64,000 bases of DNA from Rapana venosa. Its lineage: Eukaryota; Mollusca; Gastropoda; Neogastropoda; Muricidae. The stretch spans positions 74,909,575-74,973,574 of the forward strand of contig CM054141.1 in NCBI GenBank assembly GCA_028751875.1. The letters are read 5' to 3'. The translations under genes were made by a program, and so were the position numbers. Shown here in pieces: positions 12,913 to 24,717 of this stretch. Numbering within the stretch: the stretch's first letter is position 1; each line of letters opens with the position of its first letter. The notes under the pieces were generated by a model, which searched no databases, was not told the origin of the DNA, and saw only the letters and a list, made by a program, of their open reading frames with translations.

Positions 12913-14219
12913 AAGGGCGTTCGGTTGGTGATGAGACGCCGCTCTTTCATTTTGCCCTGCGCCATGGGGGCGGAGAATGAACTTATTGGTTCTGGAGAGT
13001 TTGTGTTGGCGATTTCTTGTAACTTTTTTTTTGAGTTGTTATGGATTAGCATGGCAGCCGGCGTATGATCTGTGAATTCACCGCTTTGGAGGTTGTGGAC
13101 CGTTGTGCAGCGAGGTGGTCGTCTTGCCCCTTTGTGGCGCTTTTCTGGACGCGCTTTTGACTTTTTCTTTTGGATTTTCTTTTCTTTGTCTCTGCCCCCT
13201 TATTCGTTTGAGTCGGATGTTGTGTTGATGTTGAGTTGAGCCCCCTTATTGGTGACCAACCCCGACACCGACTCTACCTGTGAGCGGAGTAACGAGCGGA
13301 GAGTATCAGCCGAGGGAGAGGTGGAGAGTCAGGGAGAGTAGCTCCCTACATAAGTCCTTTCTGAACATTACTCACGCACGACGAAACTGAGAAATTCTCG
13401 TTTTTCGTTCCCCGAGAACGTGATGGTTGACCCTTTCTTACACTTAAAAGGAAGTGGGATTCGTTGGGAGAGGTCGGTCATTCACAATATAAAATGAAAT
13501 AATATAATTCACCAGTTAACAGACAAAACTATTTGGGACGCATACTTATGAAAACACAGGAATGAAAGCAGTTAGCAGGAACTACGAATCTTTTGCGTGC
13601 GTCGTACGGTGTCCGTGGGATCTCTTGACTGCGGGGGAATTTGTGGGGAGGGGACTATCATAGCCTACATATAAAACGCCAACACGCCAGAAGGAAAAAA
13701 GCAGAGACCAACCGCATTAAGCTTGTTGTAGAAGATTGATGTCGTTTTTATTACTTTATTCCGTTCAAAGTAATATTGTATATGATGTCATTTTTTATAT
13801 TATTCCTTTAGAAACTAGATTTGTAACAATATTAACTATTTATTAAATATGTGATTTTAACCTCGACAAATTTCCCCCCGACCCACCACGGGTAGAGTAG
13901 ATAATTTTAATAAGCAAATTTATATAAATTCTGAAATTAAAAACAAGTGTTAGAGTATATAAAAATATAAAAACGATGCTAAGAACTAAAACAGCAATTT
14001 CTTGTTAAAGAATTTGTTCTTTCCCTAGTCTTGCACTCCTCCTGTAGCTATAGTATATATTTATATATTTCATTTTATACAGTTGATACTTATATGTTGA
14101 TTGTGTGTTTTCGCATTCATCACATTTGCTTTGACTGAGCATATTTCTATGTATTGTTATCATAAATAAACAAATTTGGTCGCTTAAAGTACACTTAAAC
14201 AAGGACACGCGGATAATAC
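12912..14219. other. Unassigned sequence, AT-rich from about 13740
   Basis: No gene or repeat is recognised. From about 13740 to 14200 the sequence is strongly AT-rich with no frame of note. Confidence 0.4.
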
Positions 14220-14403
14220 ACACTAAAAAAAGGAGGAAAGAAAGAAAGAAAGAAGAAAGGCAAGAGAAGGGACAACGAGAAAAAGAAGAAAAGAGTAAAA
14301 ACCGAAAGAAAACGAAGCAGAAACGGAGAATAGGAAAGAAAGAGAAAAGAGAAAGAACATCGAAGAAGAAGAAAAGAGAGAAAGAGGAAAGAACAGAAAC
14401 AAT
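14220..14403. repeat. Polypurine (GA-rich) tract
   Basis: About 180 bases of irregular gaaag/aagaa words, nearly all purine on the + strand. The minus-strand frames across it are Phe/Ser/Leu artefacts. Such tracts can form triplex DNA (general knowledge, not shown here). Confidence 0.8.
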
Positions 14404-14439
14404 CATGAGGAACACACGACACAACTGCAATTTGTTTTA

Positions 14440-14970
14440 TTGATTCTTTCCCTTAGTCTAACACGTCAACCCGCCCTCTCTCTCCTCCCTCGATCTCTCC
14501 TCTCTCTGCTCTCTCTCTCCTCTCCTCCGCTATCTCTCTCCTCGCTCTCTCATCTTGTCTCTATTAACACGCATACACATACACGCACGCACGCACACAC
14601 ACCACACACACACACACACGACACACACACACGTCACACACACACACACTAGCCAAACACACCACAGGTAGATTTTTAAAGGTTTTATTGATTTTCAACA
14701 CGTCCTATAGGGCTCAATTTATTGTCAGTTGTTTTCTCGTTTTTGAATTTCTTTTCCTATTTCCACCTTTCCTATGTTTTCTATTGTTTTGTAAAAATGT
14801 CTGTTCTTGTACTCTGTTTATGTTAAGAATTCTACTTGTGTAGTTTTTCCTCATTGTTATGTACTCTTTTTAACACAACACACACACCACACACACACAC
14901 ACACAAGCACCACGCACACACACACACACCACACCACACACACAACACTACACACACACACAACACTCGA
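14440..14970. repeat. CT-rich and CA microsatellites
   Basis: (CT)-rich DNA at about 14474-14560, then (CA)n at 14572-14652 and again at 14876-14964. About 220 bases of T-rich unassigned sequence separate the two CA arrays. Confidence 0.85.
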
Positions 14971-14984
14971 CCATTTCATATTAA

Positions 14985-15530
14985 TGCATTAAATGCACAA
15001 TTAAATGCATTTCCAATCCAAGATTTATAGATATGGGGATCCCCCAAGGGTTCAGTAGTGGCACCATTATCCTTTAATATCTTGCACCTATGATCTGATC
15101 CCAATATAGTGTCCAACAATATTGAATTGGTTCATATGCAGATGATTTAGCATATGGATGAAAGTCAACCATGAAAGACACCTCCAATAAGATCTTTAAC
15201 TATATTAGAAGGTTATCAAAGTAGAGTTAAATACGATATATAAATTTATGAAGAAATGATTAACTGCCTATCTCCTGGACAAATCCCATATGATGCTTTT
15301 CAATCACTGTCCTAGGAAGTTCAACTAGGCTCAACAATGTTCTGCCCCTTCCCTTCTTTAGAATTAGGAGATTTAGTACGTTAGAATATAAAGAAAATGT
15401 TAAAATTTCTTTTTGAAGGGTGTATTTCTCACCACAAAACTCGTCGTTGGAACAATCATATTGAATATGTCGGACTACCAACTAGAATGTCATAACTTGC
15501 TAAAAAAGGTGGCAATGCTGACGCAAGACC
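14985..15530 (+). pseudogene. LINE reverse transcriptase fragment (Jockey/CR1-like), broken
   Basis: Plus-strand RT remains. GIPQG is encoded at 15036-15050 and, after a one-base shift, continues as S-V-V-A-P-L-type sequence. The catalytic YADDLA is at 15135-15152, and an FLGV-like segment followed by a W..H..YV-like segment lies near 15400-15480. These match the order in RTs of the Jockey/CR1 type, and the element at 37570-39420 shows the same order. Frameshifts and stops occur throughout. It is truncated at both ends, directly after a CA array on the left. Non-functional. Confidence 0.68.
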
Positions 15531-16180
15531 GATTATGTGAGCGAAGCAGAAAAATAGTCAGGCGGGGCCAGATTTCAAAGAATACATTGCTTTAAAGAGT
15601 ACTCAGCCAAAGAAAGAAAGATATGCTTACACCGGCGGGCCACAGAGATGAAGTAAGGTCAAGAGATGCAAGAACTGTCATGCCAATGCTCTTGTCTTAT
15701 ACCCGCGTTTAAGCAGGAATCAGCACTTCTGAGTCACATCTAATCGTTCGATCATACCGCAGTTAATTGAGATGCACAGGAAATCTTTCCCTGTTCTGCA
15801 TCGGTGACCTGCCCTCTCTTAAAATGTAAGTATGTAAGAAAATGCAGAGTGGTATGGTGCTACTTCAAGAGTGGCAGGGACAGGTTGTCAAGTTACTACA
15901 ACATATCTGAAGCGTTGGCAATTGGTCAGTGACTGGATGATTCTCTGTTGTTGGTACCGCAATTGCAACTTTAAAGAATGTATCCCTTGAAATGGAAAAT
16001 ATCCCTACCTTTTCGCATAGACCAAAAATTTTGTAAAACTTTTGCCTACGCAAAGCCTATGATTTTAGAGAGTCAAGTACGACGCAATTACAGTGATTGC
16101 TAACAAGTCAAAGAAACTTCATTTAAAAAATCGGATGTAGATATTCCTAGAACGGGCTAATACCAACAAGCACTAACAGA
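15531..16180. other. Unassigned sequence
   Basis: Ordinary composition. It may include remains of the LINE just upstream, but I see no clear motif. A 62-codon minus-strand frame (16053-15865) has no recognised domain. Confidence 0.4.
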
Positions 16181-17733
16181 CAAACCAGAGTACTTACACC
16201 TTGTAAATAAACACCTACAACATCAATATACATTCCTCCCTACTCCACACTCCCCTTAAAGAACCCCCAACCCCCTTACTGTAAACAACAACCTTTTAAT
16301 ATAAATAACAATCATCTGTCTACAATACCCCAACTCTCTCCCTATCCTCATATTCAGCGATCACTCTCTCCCAATATATGCCCCAACACTATTAACATGT
16401 AACCCAAAAAAATCTTTAGAACGTTATTCATCCATTTTACAAGCATTCAACTCTTATATTACTGAACCAATCCAAACCTTCATTGCACCCAGACAAAACA
16501 TATACTGCACTAGAAAATACTACTCACCAAACCATCCTCTCCCACACATCACACAAAAAGTCCATCACAAAAAACAAACACACTGACCAAACCCTACACA
16601 AACCTTTCAACCTCCTAATATATTAAATTTACACTCCACGACATACGTAATATCCCTCCCTAACCCTCCATACCTTACACCTTAACCCTTTTACCAACCC
16701 ACCATTATCCCAGAAATTACTCCAACACCCACAAAACATAAACCAATACCTCTTATCCAATGCCCAAGCCATAATCATTCACTCCTTACCCCAATAATTA
16801 CACCACTTCACCCACATCATTCCCTCTTCCCCTAACTCCCACACTCATCTATCCCATCTCACTTCCACATCCTTACCCTCCCCATACTTCCCCAACCCAC
16901 ATACAACCTCTCGGTCCACCCAAATCATTCACACCCTCAAAATTCACCCTATACCCCCTCCACCGTACACCTAAAACAAACCTATACCCAAACCTACCCT
17001 ATACCTTCTATATACCATACACCCTCATTATTGTCACTTCACTATCACCCTTAACCTCTATTCGTCAAAATAGGTCCAACCAAACATAACACCCTAACCC
17101 AATACACATATTTAACTTACAACACCCAATCCAGTACACAACCCAATATGTCACCCACCAACTACCATACCAAAACTCTTTACCTAGATAATGACCATCA
17201 AACACACATTCCTAATCCCCAAAAATTCCTCCTAAAATTTTAAAATATTCTCACTTAATCTTTAAAACTGACCACTCCCCATGTTAATGTGCCCCAAAAA
17301 ACCATAACAATCATCCTGTAAACACCTCATTATCCATCGCACCTACACCCCCTACCCACCGCAACTAAACAAGTATAATAAGAAAGAAACCAAGACTCAA
17401 CAAAATATTAACCTATCGATGCATCCATCCAGACCGTAACAGATTGTCAATGTACATCTGCAGACTGGCAAGCACTCCACACGCCCCCAGATAACCCTTA
17501 AACACTACCATACCTGTCCCCCCCCCAACACCCGCCCTTAATCTGACACACACACACCCCCCCCTCCACATACGATCCACACCCAACACACTCACACACC
17601 CCCGCCCTCCTCAACATAACACCCCCACCCCCCCCCACCGCCCAGAACAAGAAATCCTCACCTACAATAGACCCCCACATGAAATACACTCACACCCAAT
17701 CAACTATATCCTCCATATCTCCCTTATAACCAC
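16180..17733. other. G-depleted tract, full length (copy 2)
   Basis: The same G-poor sequence as 1-1349, preceded by about 200 more bases of the same bias. The onset near 16180 shows that the tract boundary differs from the visible repeat boundary at 16385. Confidence 0.8.
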
Positions 17734-20700
17734 ATGTTCTCATCAGTGCTCTCTGTGTATACTACCTCCCACCTCCCTGCACCCATCACCCCTCATACGT
17801 CTCTCAGCGCATCTAGACATCCTACAGTCACACACAAGACTCGTCACATACTCCATACATATAGACAAGATCACCATAGACACCTTCTACTACAACGTAA
17901 TCTATCTAACTCCAACCCTGTGTGTCACAGACCCCCTCTCACCATCCCTATAGAGTCTGTCACCATCACAGACTACTCGTTGTGGACCATCATATGTGTT
18001 ATATAAATCCTCACCCTGTAGACCACCTCAGAATAACATCTCTGTTCACAACCACCTTTAAAACATGTGATAACTCATGAGAAATGCGTCATGTGAATAA
18101 AAAGAGTTGTGTGATTTTCCCTCGATACTTGTTGTCCCCACATATATCTAGAGAAACAGTCACCTCCGCTCCGTACTCGCCTACCTGTTTTAACGTCCCA
18201 TCATGCTGAAAGACATGTACGTACTACCCCCAGTCTAAATATGTAATATATATTGTGTCGTATACGCTGGTACACATGAGCTGACAGTCTCCCTAAAAGA
18301 GAATCTCAAAATTTGTATCACAACTATCACTCGTCTGCACGACCCTGTGAGAGTCTGTCTACGTACACATACCTTGTCCTCTAAACATCACCTGCATATC
18401 CCGTCTGTGGTCCGAGACTTGTCTTCAAAGTGTCTATATACACGTGTGCTAGCTTGCCTCGTGTGTGACATCCTTCAGTCTAGTCTGTGTGTCTCCTTCA
18501 CCACTACATGCCCGTGACTGCACGCCCCACATCACTGCCATCCTTGTTCACTGTGAACACCCGTTTCACACTCCCCTCCTAGCTCAGCCTACTCTCCCCC
18601 AATGCTCCACTGTTGATCTCGTCTGTGTAAAGCCTATGACACTTCCTGTTCAAGCCTAGCCATGCTAGACCATATACGCCCCCGAGAAAACACATGTCAG
18701 AGACCTGCACATGGACTCTCCTAAATCAAGTCTTCTATATCTCCCTATACGTCACGTCTCCTAGCCCTAAATAAATCGCTTGATAATATGTATATTACCG
18801 CAACCTTATTGATTCTGCCTCCTCAGTCTGCACTCTGACCTATTCCACCAACTGATTGTCTCTGCCTGTCCCCATGCCCCTACTCCCACCCATACCCGCG
18901 CTCATGGTGTCTAGTAAGCACGTGCACATCACGCCTTGGCCCCGACACTGTCAGAACATGCTACCCTTGACCCCGCCCCACCCCCTTGCTGCTCGCTCCC
19001 CCCATCCATCCCTCACCGTCCCCGCGCAACTGCCTTTGTATCCTATCCCACATACCGTTGACCCAACTCAACGTAGTGCATGTGATGATGTAAGTATTTG
19101 TGTATCCTGTTGTTATATTATATCATATCTCTGCTAATTGTGACTGAGTGAATGTGTGACCGTGTGATGAGGAAATGAATAAACTAAGTATAGATGTCCT
19201 AAGGAAGTTGTATCCCACTCCATAGTCACTTAACACAAACAAAACAAACCCCAAACAATTCCACCATCATTCCCCCCATACAATGTGTACTACGAAGATA
19301 AAACCAGAAGTGTAAACAAATAACACCAAAACCTGTAAAGACCTACCGCCCAACTGTAAACCGACCCACACTCACTCAGCCTGTGTTCCACAGACAGTAG
19401 TCGCGTTACCAACCAAATCGTCTGTCCTATCTCCCTTGTGTGTTCGTACAACCCTTCTGTTGCTCAGAACCCATCATGTATCCTAACTATCGCAGACGAC
19501 TGCGTCTATCCACGCTATGTTAATGTCTCATATACCTGTCCCAACAGATACCCTGTTTCATGTAGACAATGACGTGTTCTCTTCCCTCATCTTCACTACT
19601 TGCGATTGATTGCCAAATGTGCACTCACTCAGACAACACAGAGCACTTCGTTAACACCTGCTATGTGTTGGCTAGTCTCTCTCGTACATGAACTAATGTT
19701 GCTATGTAACTCACACATGTCTCAATAAATCCATTGAACACTATGTACCCCTTGTCCCATTGCACATAGTGTCTACTACAGACAACTGTGTCTCACATAA
19801 TTGACTCTTCCATAGTCTTACTGTGACGTGACCACCATATCACTCGTACCTCTACACTCATAGAGCATCATCTTCACACCTGTGATCGTGTCTCTATATG
19901 CCTTCAATTGAAACCACGCCTCTATCTAAGAAATCAGACTCATACTAATATCTTAGAGTCACGAACAGACAACATATCACTCACTCAGACTGTCTTGTAA
20001 CTGACAGACTCTCTCTAGCGTATCACTCACTCGTACATCCCCGATTACAGACACCAGTCATCATCTATCATGAGAAGTACATTCTCACACACTCATGATA
20101 GAGACAATATCTATCACTCACATGTAGTCATGAGACTGTATCTAAACTCTCTCTCACTCTACACACAACTAAGATGAATACTACATCCCCAGTCACTCTC
20201 GACACGCACTCATTATCCACTCACACTTGATCAATGTCTGTTCGTGTCAGAGTAAACAGAATTGAACACATAGTTGTGTCATCAGACACATTCGACTGAA
20301 GTGTAGACCTATCCTAGCTCTCTCTTCCTCGTTAATGTAAGAGCTGATAGTCTCCTCCTGACATTACTCGATTTATACGTACATACGATCTCTGTATGTT
20401 GAACACACAGCGAACAGAGTAGTCAACCGCAACTCGAACTCTGAACTCCATTAAACTTCTCTGTCTAGTCTGCTCACACTGACTCACTCACGACGAGATC
20501 ATGACACACATGTGACTCTATCAGAACTATGTACTATGCCTAATCTCACGCACCATGTACACAATAGACACTGAGACACGTAAGTGATGTGTAATAATGT
20601 ATGCAATCGATCTCCCTAAGAGAACATACACTTAATTGCTCTCCAGAACCGCTAATCATACTCTCAAACTTCCTACCCTGCACCATGAATGAAACTCCAT

Positions 20701-21322
20701 CAAAGACCCGAGTACAGAGTACACTACTACTGCGACTCGCTACACCCAGCACCTTACACATTGTGTGAGTCATGTGCAGACACACTCTCCTATCATCGTG
20801 TCTCACAGACTTCTATCCCATCAAATTACTACCGGTGTAGTATGTACCCCATCTTATCAATGCTTAGTCCAGCAATACACAACCCACAGTGTGACACAAT
20901 CATAACGAAGAGATGTGTAATACAACCTACGTCTCTCACACACTCTAGTCATGTTGTAGTGTATCCTACAGTGTCTCAGATGCAGTACACTCCGAGAGTA
21001 CAAGTGTTATCTACACGCTGACATACACCACTCCCGATATCACATCTAGTAGACCAGTCCCCTCAAACCACAATTCTGTCAATCATGTGTCATGCGTACT
21101 CAGCTCCTGAGTCTTAGTTCAACCTCTAGTACATATAATAATAATAGATTACCATAATGCTCAGTTTGTAACAGTCTTCCGACAAGATCTAGCGTCTCCC
21201 TTATATCAGAGTATACCTCACACTTCCATACCATGACTCAGCCTATCAATCACTTGCCCCATTACATAAGTCTGCAGAAAATCAAATCACTCGCTACAAT
21301 ACCTATCACTATATATGATGAT
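16385..21322. repeat. Long direct repeat, copy 2
   Basis: Identical by eye to 1-4938. It ends after atgatgat at 21322 and continues into cccccattt, whereas copy 1 continues into agcgtgtgat. Contents are as for copy 1: a G-poor tract, then unassigned pyrimidine/CA-biased sequence. Confidence 0.95.
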
Positions 21323-21577
21323 CCCCCATTTTTAGACACCCTAACTTTGAAAAAAATGAGATAGAGACATAATTCTTTTTTTGTTGTGTTTGTTTTAAAA
21401 AGTTCTTTTCAAAAATATCATTTTTATGTACACAAATGCTATATAAAATTTTGGCTGCTGCTACCTACTCTGGGTCTGTTCAAATTCTATTTTTCTTTTA
21501 CTGGGGTAGGCAGGTCTACGTCACAAGAGAGTGCCACCCATTTTTACTCTTTTTCATATATTTTTTATTTTATTTTT

Positions 21578-22271
21578 TTAAAGAGCTTTTGCCAGGGGCA
21601 GCTCTCTTGCACAGCAGCGTTTCAGTGTGAAGGCCTGGAAGGTGTGTAGTGAAGAAATGGAACCCTTGTACTCCACTTGAATTCTGACTGCACACACGCA
21701 CCACTGAAGCGTGGCAAGAATGCGCAGCTTTTTTGTGTGGGAGGGTTTGAGCATTGGTGTCTGTGGCAAGGAACCCCATTCTCCAGTGTCAGTGCATGTG
21801 AATGGAAGAATCCTGCTGCCAATGTTTTCCAGACCAATACTGAGCAAGCGCTGTTTTCTTGTGTGCCGCTGTTGACTGCAGGAAAAACTGGGACAGGAAG
21901 CTGAAGAGTTCAGTCCACTCCACGGCTGCAAAGTCCTTCTTCTTCCAGCCTGGGTCATTCATGAATTAATTCTTCATTAAGGTGAGGAGTCGGATCTGAT
22001 TTGAGGCTCCATTGGTGTGGACACATGCACAGACATACAAGCTTTTCAAGGGAGAGTTAAATAAGCCATTGCATTTCAGTTGTATTAATGACAGTACATG
22101 CACACTGGCATCATGATCATGTGTAGACATAATCCTGTAGATGCAGTGTGGCTGCCTCCTTGGTGAAGTTGAAGATGGTTGTATGCGCAGTGATCTTGAG
22201 AATAATGAACCTCACAGTTCTGTTGACAGAACGAGGATTGTTAAAATTGTTTTGGTCTGTGTTGCAGATAC
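21578..22271 (-). other. Open minus-strand segments downstream of the candidate exons
   Basis: Several 50-125 codon minus-strand segments follow the candidate exons: one covering about 22340-22160, one at about 22135-21985, and the frame 21958-21578. They use different frames and are separated by stops, so they would need introns or base-call errors to belong to one gene. I recognise no domain. They are recorded because they are continuous with the candidate fragment on the same strand. Confidence 0.15.
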
Positions 22272-22883
22272 ATGCTGAAGAATTCCTCCACCCTCTTCAG
22301 CCATGCGGATCACAGCATTGCACCCCCTGAATATCACCGCAAGGCCAGATGATGAGAGTTTGGGAAAGCAGTGGAGAGCTGTGACAGACAGGGCTAGAGT
22401 AAGTTCAGTGCATGGGTGAAACTGTTCTGCTTCATAGCGGAGTTCCCTGTTTAATACACTCTAGTACTCTTTGTCATTAAAATTGTTTTTTTGCAGATTA
22501 TCTTTCGATTAGAAATGGCTGTTGTGTCAATAAACAGGAAGTGGATAGCAGAAACATTCATCATCATCATTTACTTCTCAGAAAAGTGATCAACAAAAAC
22601 ACAGGAAAGTTACCAACGAAGAAGTCCATTTCTCTGAAGATGGGCAGTGGTCAGTTTGCAAACTCTAGAAAGACCATTACTTTTTAGGCTCTTGATTCCT
22701 TTTGAGTAAATTTCATTTTGCAAACATGGATTCTGTTACCAAGAGGGTTGGACTGTGCAGAGGAAAGATTGGTAAAGGTGAATTGAATTTCATAGATAAT
22801 AAATTTGCTTGGTGAGCCATCATGAGCAATCCACAGGCAAAGAGTTGACAGGATGATCGTGTTCACTGTCATGAAAAGTACAA
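22272..22883 (-). CDS. Candidate two-exon fragment of an unknown membrane protein
   Basis: On the minus strand, exon A (22883-22740) follows a pyrimidine-rich acceptor ending ttgcag and ends at a GT donor (gtaaca). It encodes a strongly hydrophobic run, V-L-F-M-T-V-N-T-I-I-L-S-T-L-C-L-W-I, then polar sequence. Exon B (22378-22272) follows the acceptor ccctgtctgtcacag and ends at gtatct. Exon A ends after one base of a codon and exon B supplies two, so the reading phase joins across a 361-base intron. Exon A's frame is partly retained in the partner copy (FMTVNTIILST near 26400). I do not recognise the protein. Other frames nearby are also open, so this could be chance. Confidence 0.25.
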
Positions 22884-23131
22884 CTGCAAAAGAGAAGATG
22901 AGGAGGTCTAACATTGTCTGTGGCTTTTATCAAATTTACTTTTCACTCACATAGACATTGGATGGGGACTTGCATCACGTTTCTTTGAACAAGGGTAAAA
23001 AGTAAATGTTTATGTGAGACAGTCTGAAAAAACTGCATATCCATATTAGTGAAGTCTTGTGGAATTTGTAAAAGTTTTGCATGAAGCTGAAAGCCGAGCT
23101 ACTCAGTTGTGTGAGAAAGACGGAAGAAAAG

Positions 23132-23700
23132 TTTGCAAAGAATAATGGGCATTATGGCTCATTTCTAGCTGATCTTCCACTCTGCCAATAGCAGATCAGT
23201 ACAAACCAGGTGTATTATTTACCAAATATTCTGCTGCATCTTGTGAAGACAAAAAAATAAAACGATCCTGATCGTGATGAAAGCCCTGAGTAACTTCGGA
23301 GTTGGCTTGAATGAAATGAACTTCGATCTGTGTGTTAGGGTTCAAGGTTAGATGTAGAAGCGCTGGTACCTGCATGCAATGTTAATAATAATGGCTATGC
23401 ATACAGATCAAAGCTGCAGATCTAGACTGTTCAGATGACACTACTGGGGAGACTTTTAGCATTTCAGCTGTTAGTGCATGACATGAGAAAATGTGGGAGC
23501 TGTTTTAAACTTACTTGACTGTCATATGTGTGTGTGTGTGTGTGGTTGTTGTTAAACCGATTGAACTAGTGTGTGTGTGTGTGTTTGAAAATGATCAAGT
23601 CAAAATGATCTTTATTGAGAGTAAAAGATTAAGTTTATACAGCTTTTTTTTCATCCTTCCCCCACGCACGCACGCGCGTGTGCGTGTGTGTGTGTTTTTT
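23132..23700. other. Unassigned sequence with GT microsatellites
   Basis: Ordinary sequence to about 23520, then (GT)n at 23526-23545 and 23570-23584, and a CACG/GTGT tract at 23665-23695. No gene is seen. Quality collapses just after. Confidence 0.55.
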
Positions 23701-24717
23701 CCTTCTCTATTTTAAAGATCATTTTTTTTTTTTTTTTTTCAATTTTTTGTAAGGAAAAAGTAATATGTTTTTTGTTTTTTGGTTTTGTGTGGGGGTTTCG
23801 GGATTTTTTGAAAATTCCAGAATGGAAAGTAATTATTGTTTTTTTTTTTTAAAGGGAATTTTTTCGTGCCAAAAGGGGGGTTTGTGAAAGAAATACCCAG
23901 CAATGAAGTTCATTAAAAATTTAAACTGATTTTTTGCCCCTAAAATCGCTTTTGGGGGAAATTTTAAACACCCAAAATTTGGGAAAAATTTTTTCCGGGT
24001 TGAATAAGCCCCCTTTCAAAAAAGGGAAAGTTGTAGATTTGAAAAAAACTTTTAAACCCAATTTTCCGGAATTTTGAAAAATCCTTTTCCCCCCAAAAAT
24101 TTAAAACACCAAAAACTTTGGCCAATTTTATAAAAATAAAAATGTAAAATTCCCGCCCCTAAAAAGGGAATTTTTCCTTGGGGATTTGGAAAATTTAAAC
24201 CCCCCCAATATTTAAAACCAAATTTTCCTTAAGCCCCTTTTGGAAAAAGGGTTCTTATTTTAAACCAACAACCAATTTCCCTGTCCATCTTTACCAGGTT
24301 CAAAAAGGTTTTTAATTTTGAAAAAATTACCAGGGGTTTTAACCGTTCTTTTTTCCTTGGGGGGTTTTAGGGTTTTCAAACCCCCCCCCCCCCAAACCCC
24401 CCCCCCCCCCCCCCCCCCCCCCCAAACCCCCCAAAAAAAAAAAAAAACCCCCCAAAAACAAAAAAAATTTTTTTTCTTAAAACAACCCCCCCCCCCCCCC
24501 CCAAAACCCCCCCCCCCCCCCCCCCCCAAACCCCCCCCCCCCCCAAAACAAAACCCCCCCCCCCCCCCCCCCCCCCCCCCTTTTCCGGGTATTATTAGTA
24601 ATTATAGACATTGAAAGTGGAAATTTTTTTTGGGTGTGATTGTGGGCCCTTTTCAAAACAGGCCCTTTTCCCAAAAAAAGGCCCCCTCCCATCCGTTAAA
24701 AGGGTTTAAAAATTTTG
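23701..24717. other. Homopolymerised low-quality sequence with C-run block
   Basis: The sequence is mostly runs of one base (tttt, aaaa, gggg, cccc). At 24377-24580 it becomes long C runs broken by A runs. Judging from how the 24718-26686 copy distorts its clean partner, this block is plausibly a distorted CA- or CCA-rich array. No gene can be read. Confidence 0.7.

Larger units (their letters stand above)
21323..23131. repeat. Clean member of a direct duplication (partner 24718-26686)
   Basis: The whole segment can be followed base group by base group at 24718-26686. For example gttgacagaac, ggaagtggatagcag, acaggatgatcgtgttcac and gtttctttgaacaagg recur in order. This copy has normal sequence texture. 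The partner has single bases replaced by their neighbours. The left edge coincides with the end of the 16,384-offset repeat and the right edge with the start of a LINE in the partner. Confidence 0.88.

Noticed and set aside
12526..13052. Poly-Phe 'membrane protein' frames
   Set aside because: Translation of the poly(A) tract from the opposite strand.
1..16384. A ~16.4-kb mitochondrial genome read around the circle
   Set aside because: The period is near mitochondrial size, but no mitochondrial protein, rRNA or tRNA genes are visible, and nuclear LINE fragments and CA arrays lie inside.
24260..24692. Gly/Pro-rich protein frames
   Set aside because: Products of C/G homopolymer runs in distorted sequence.
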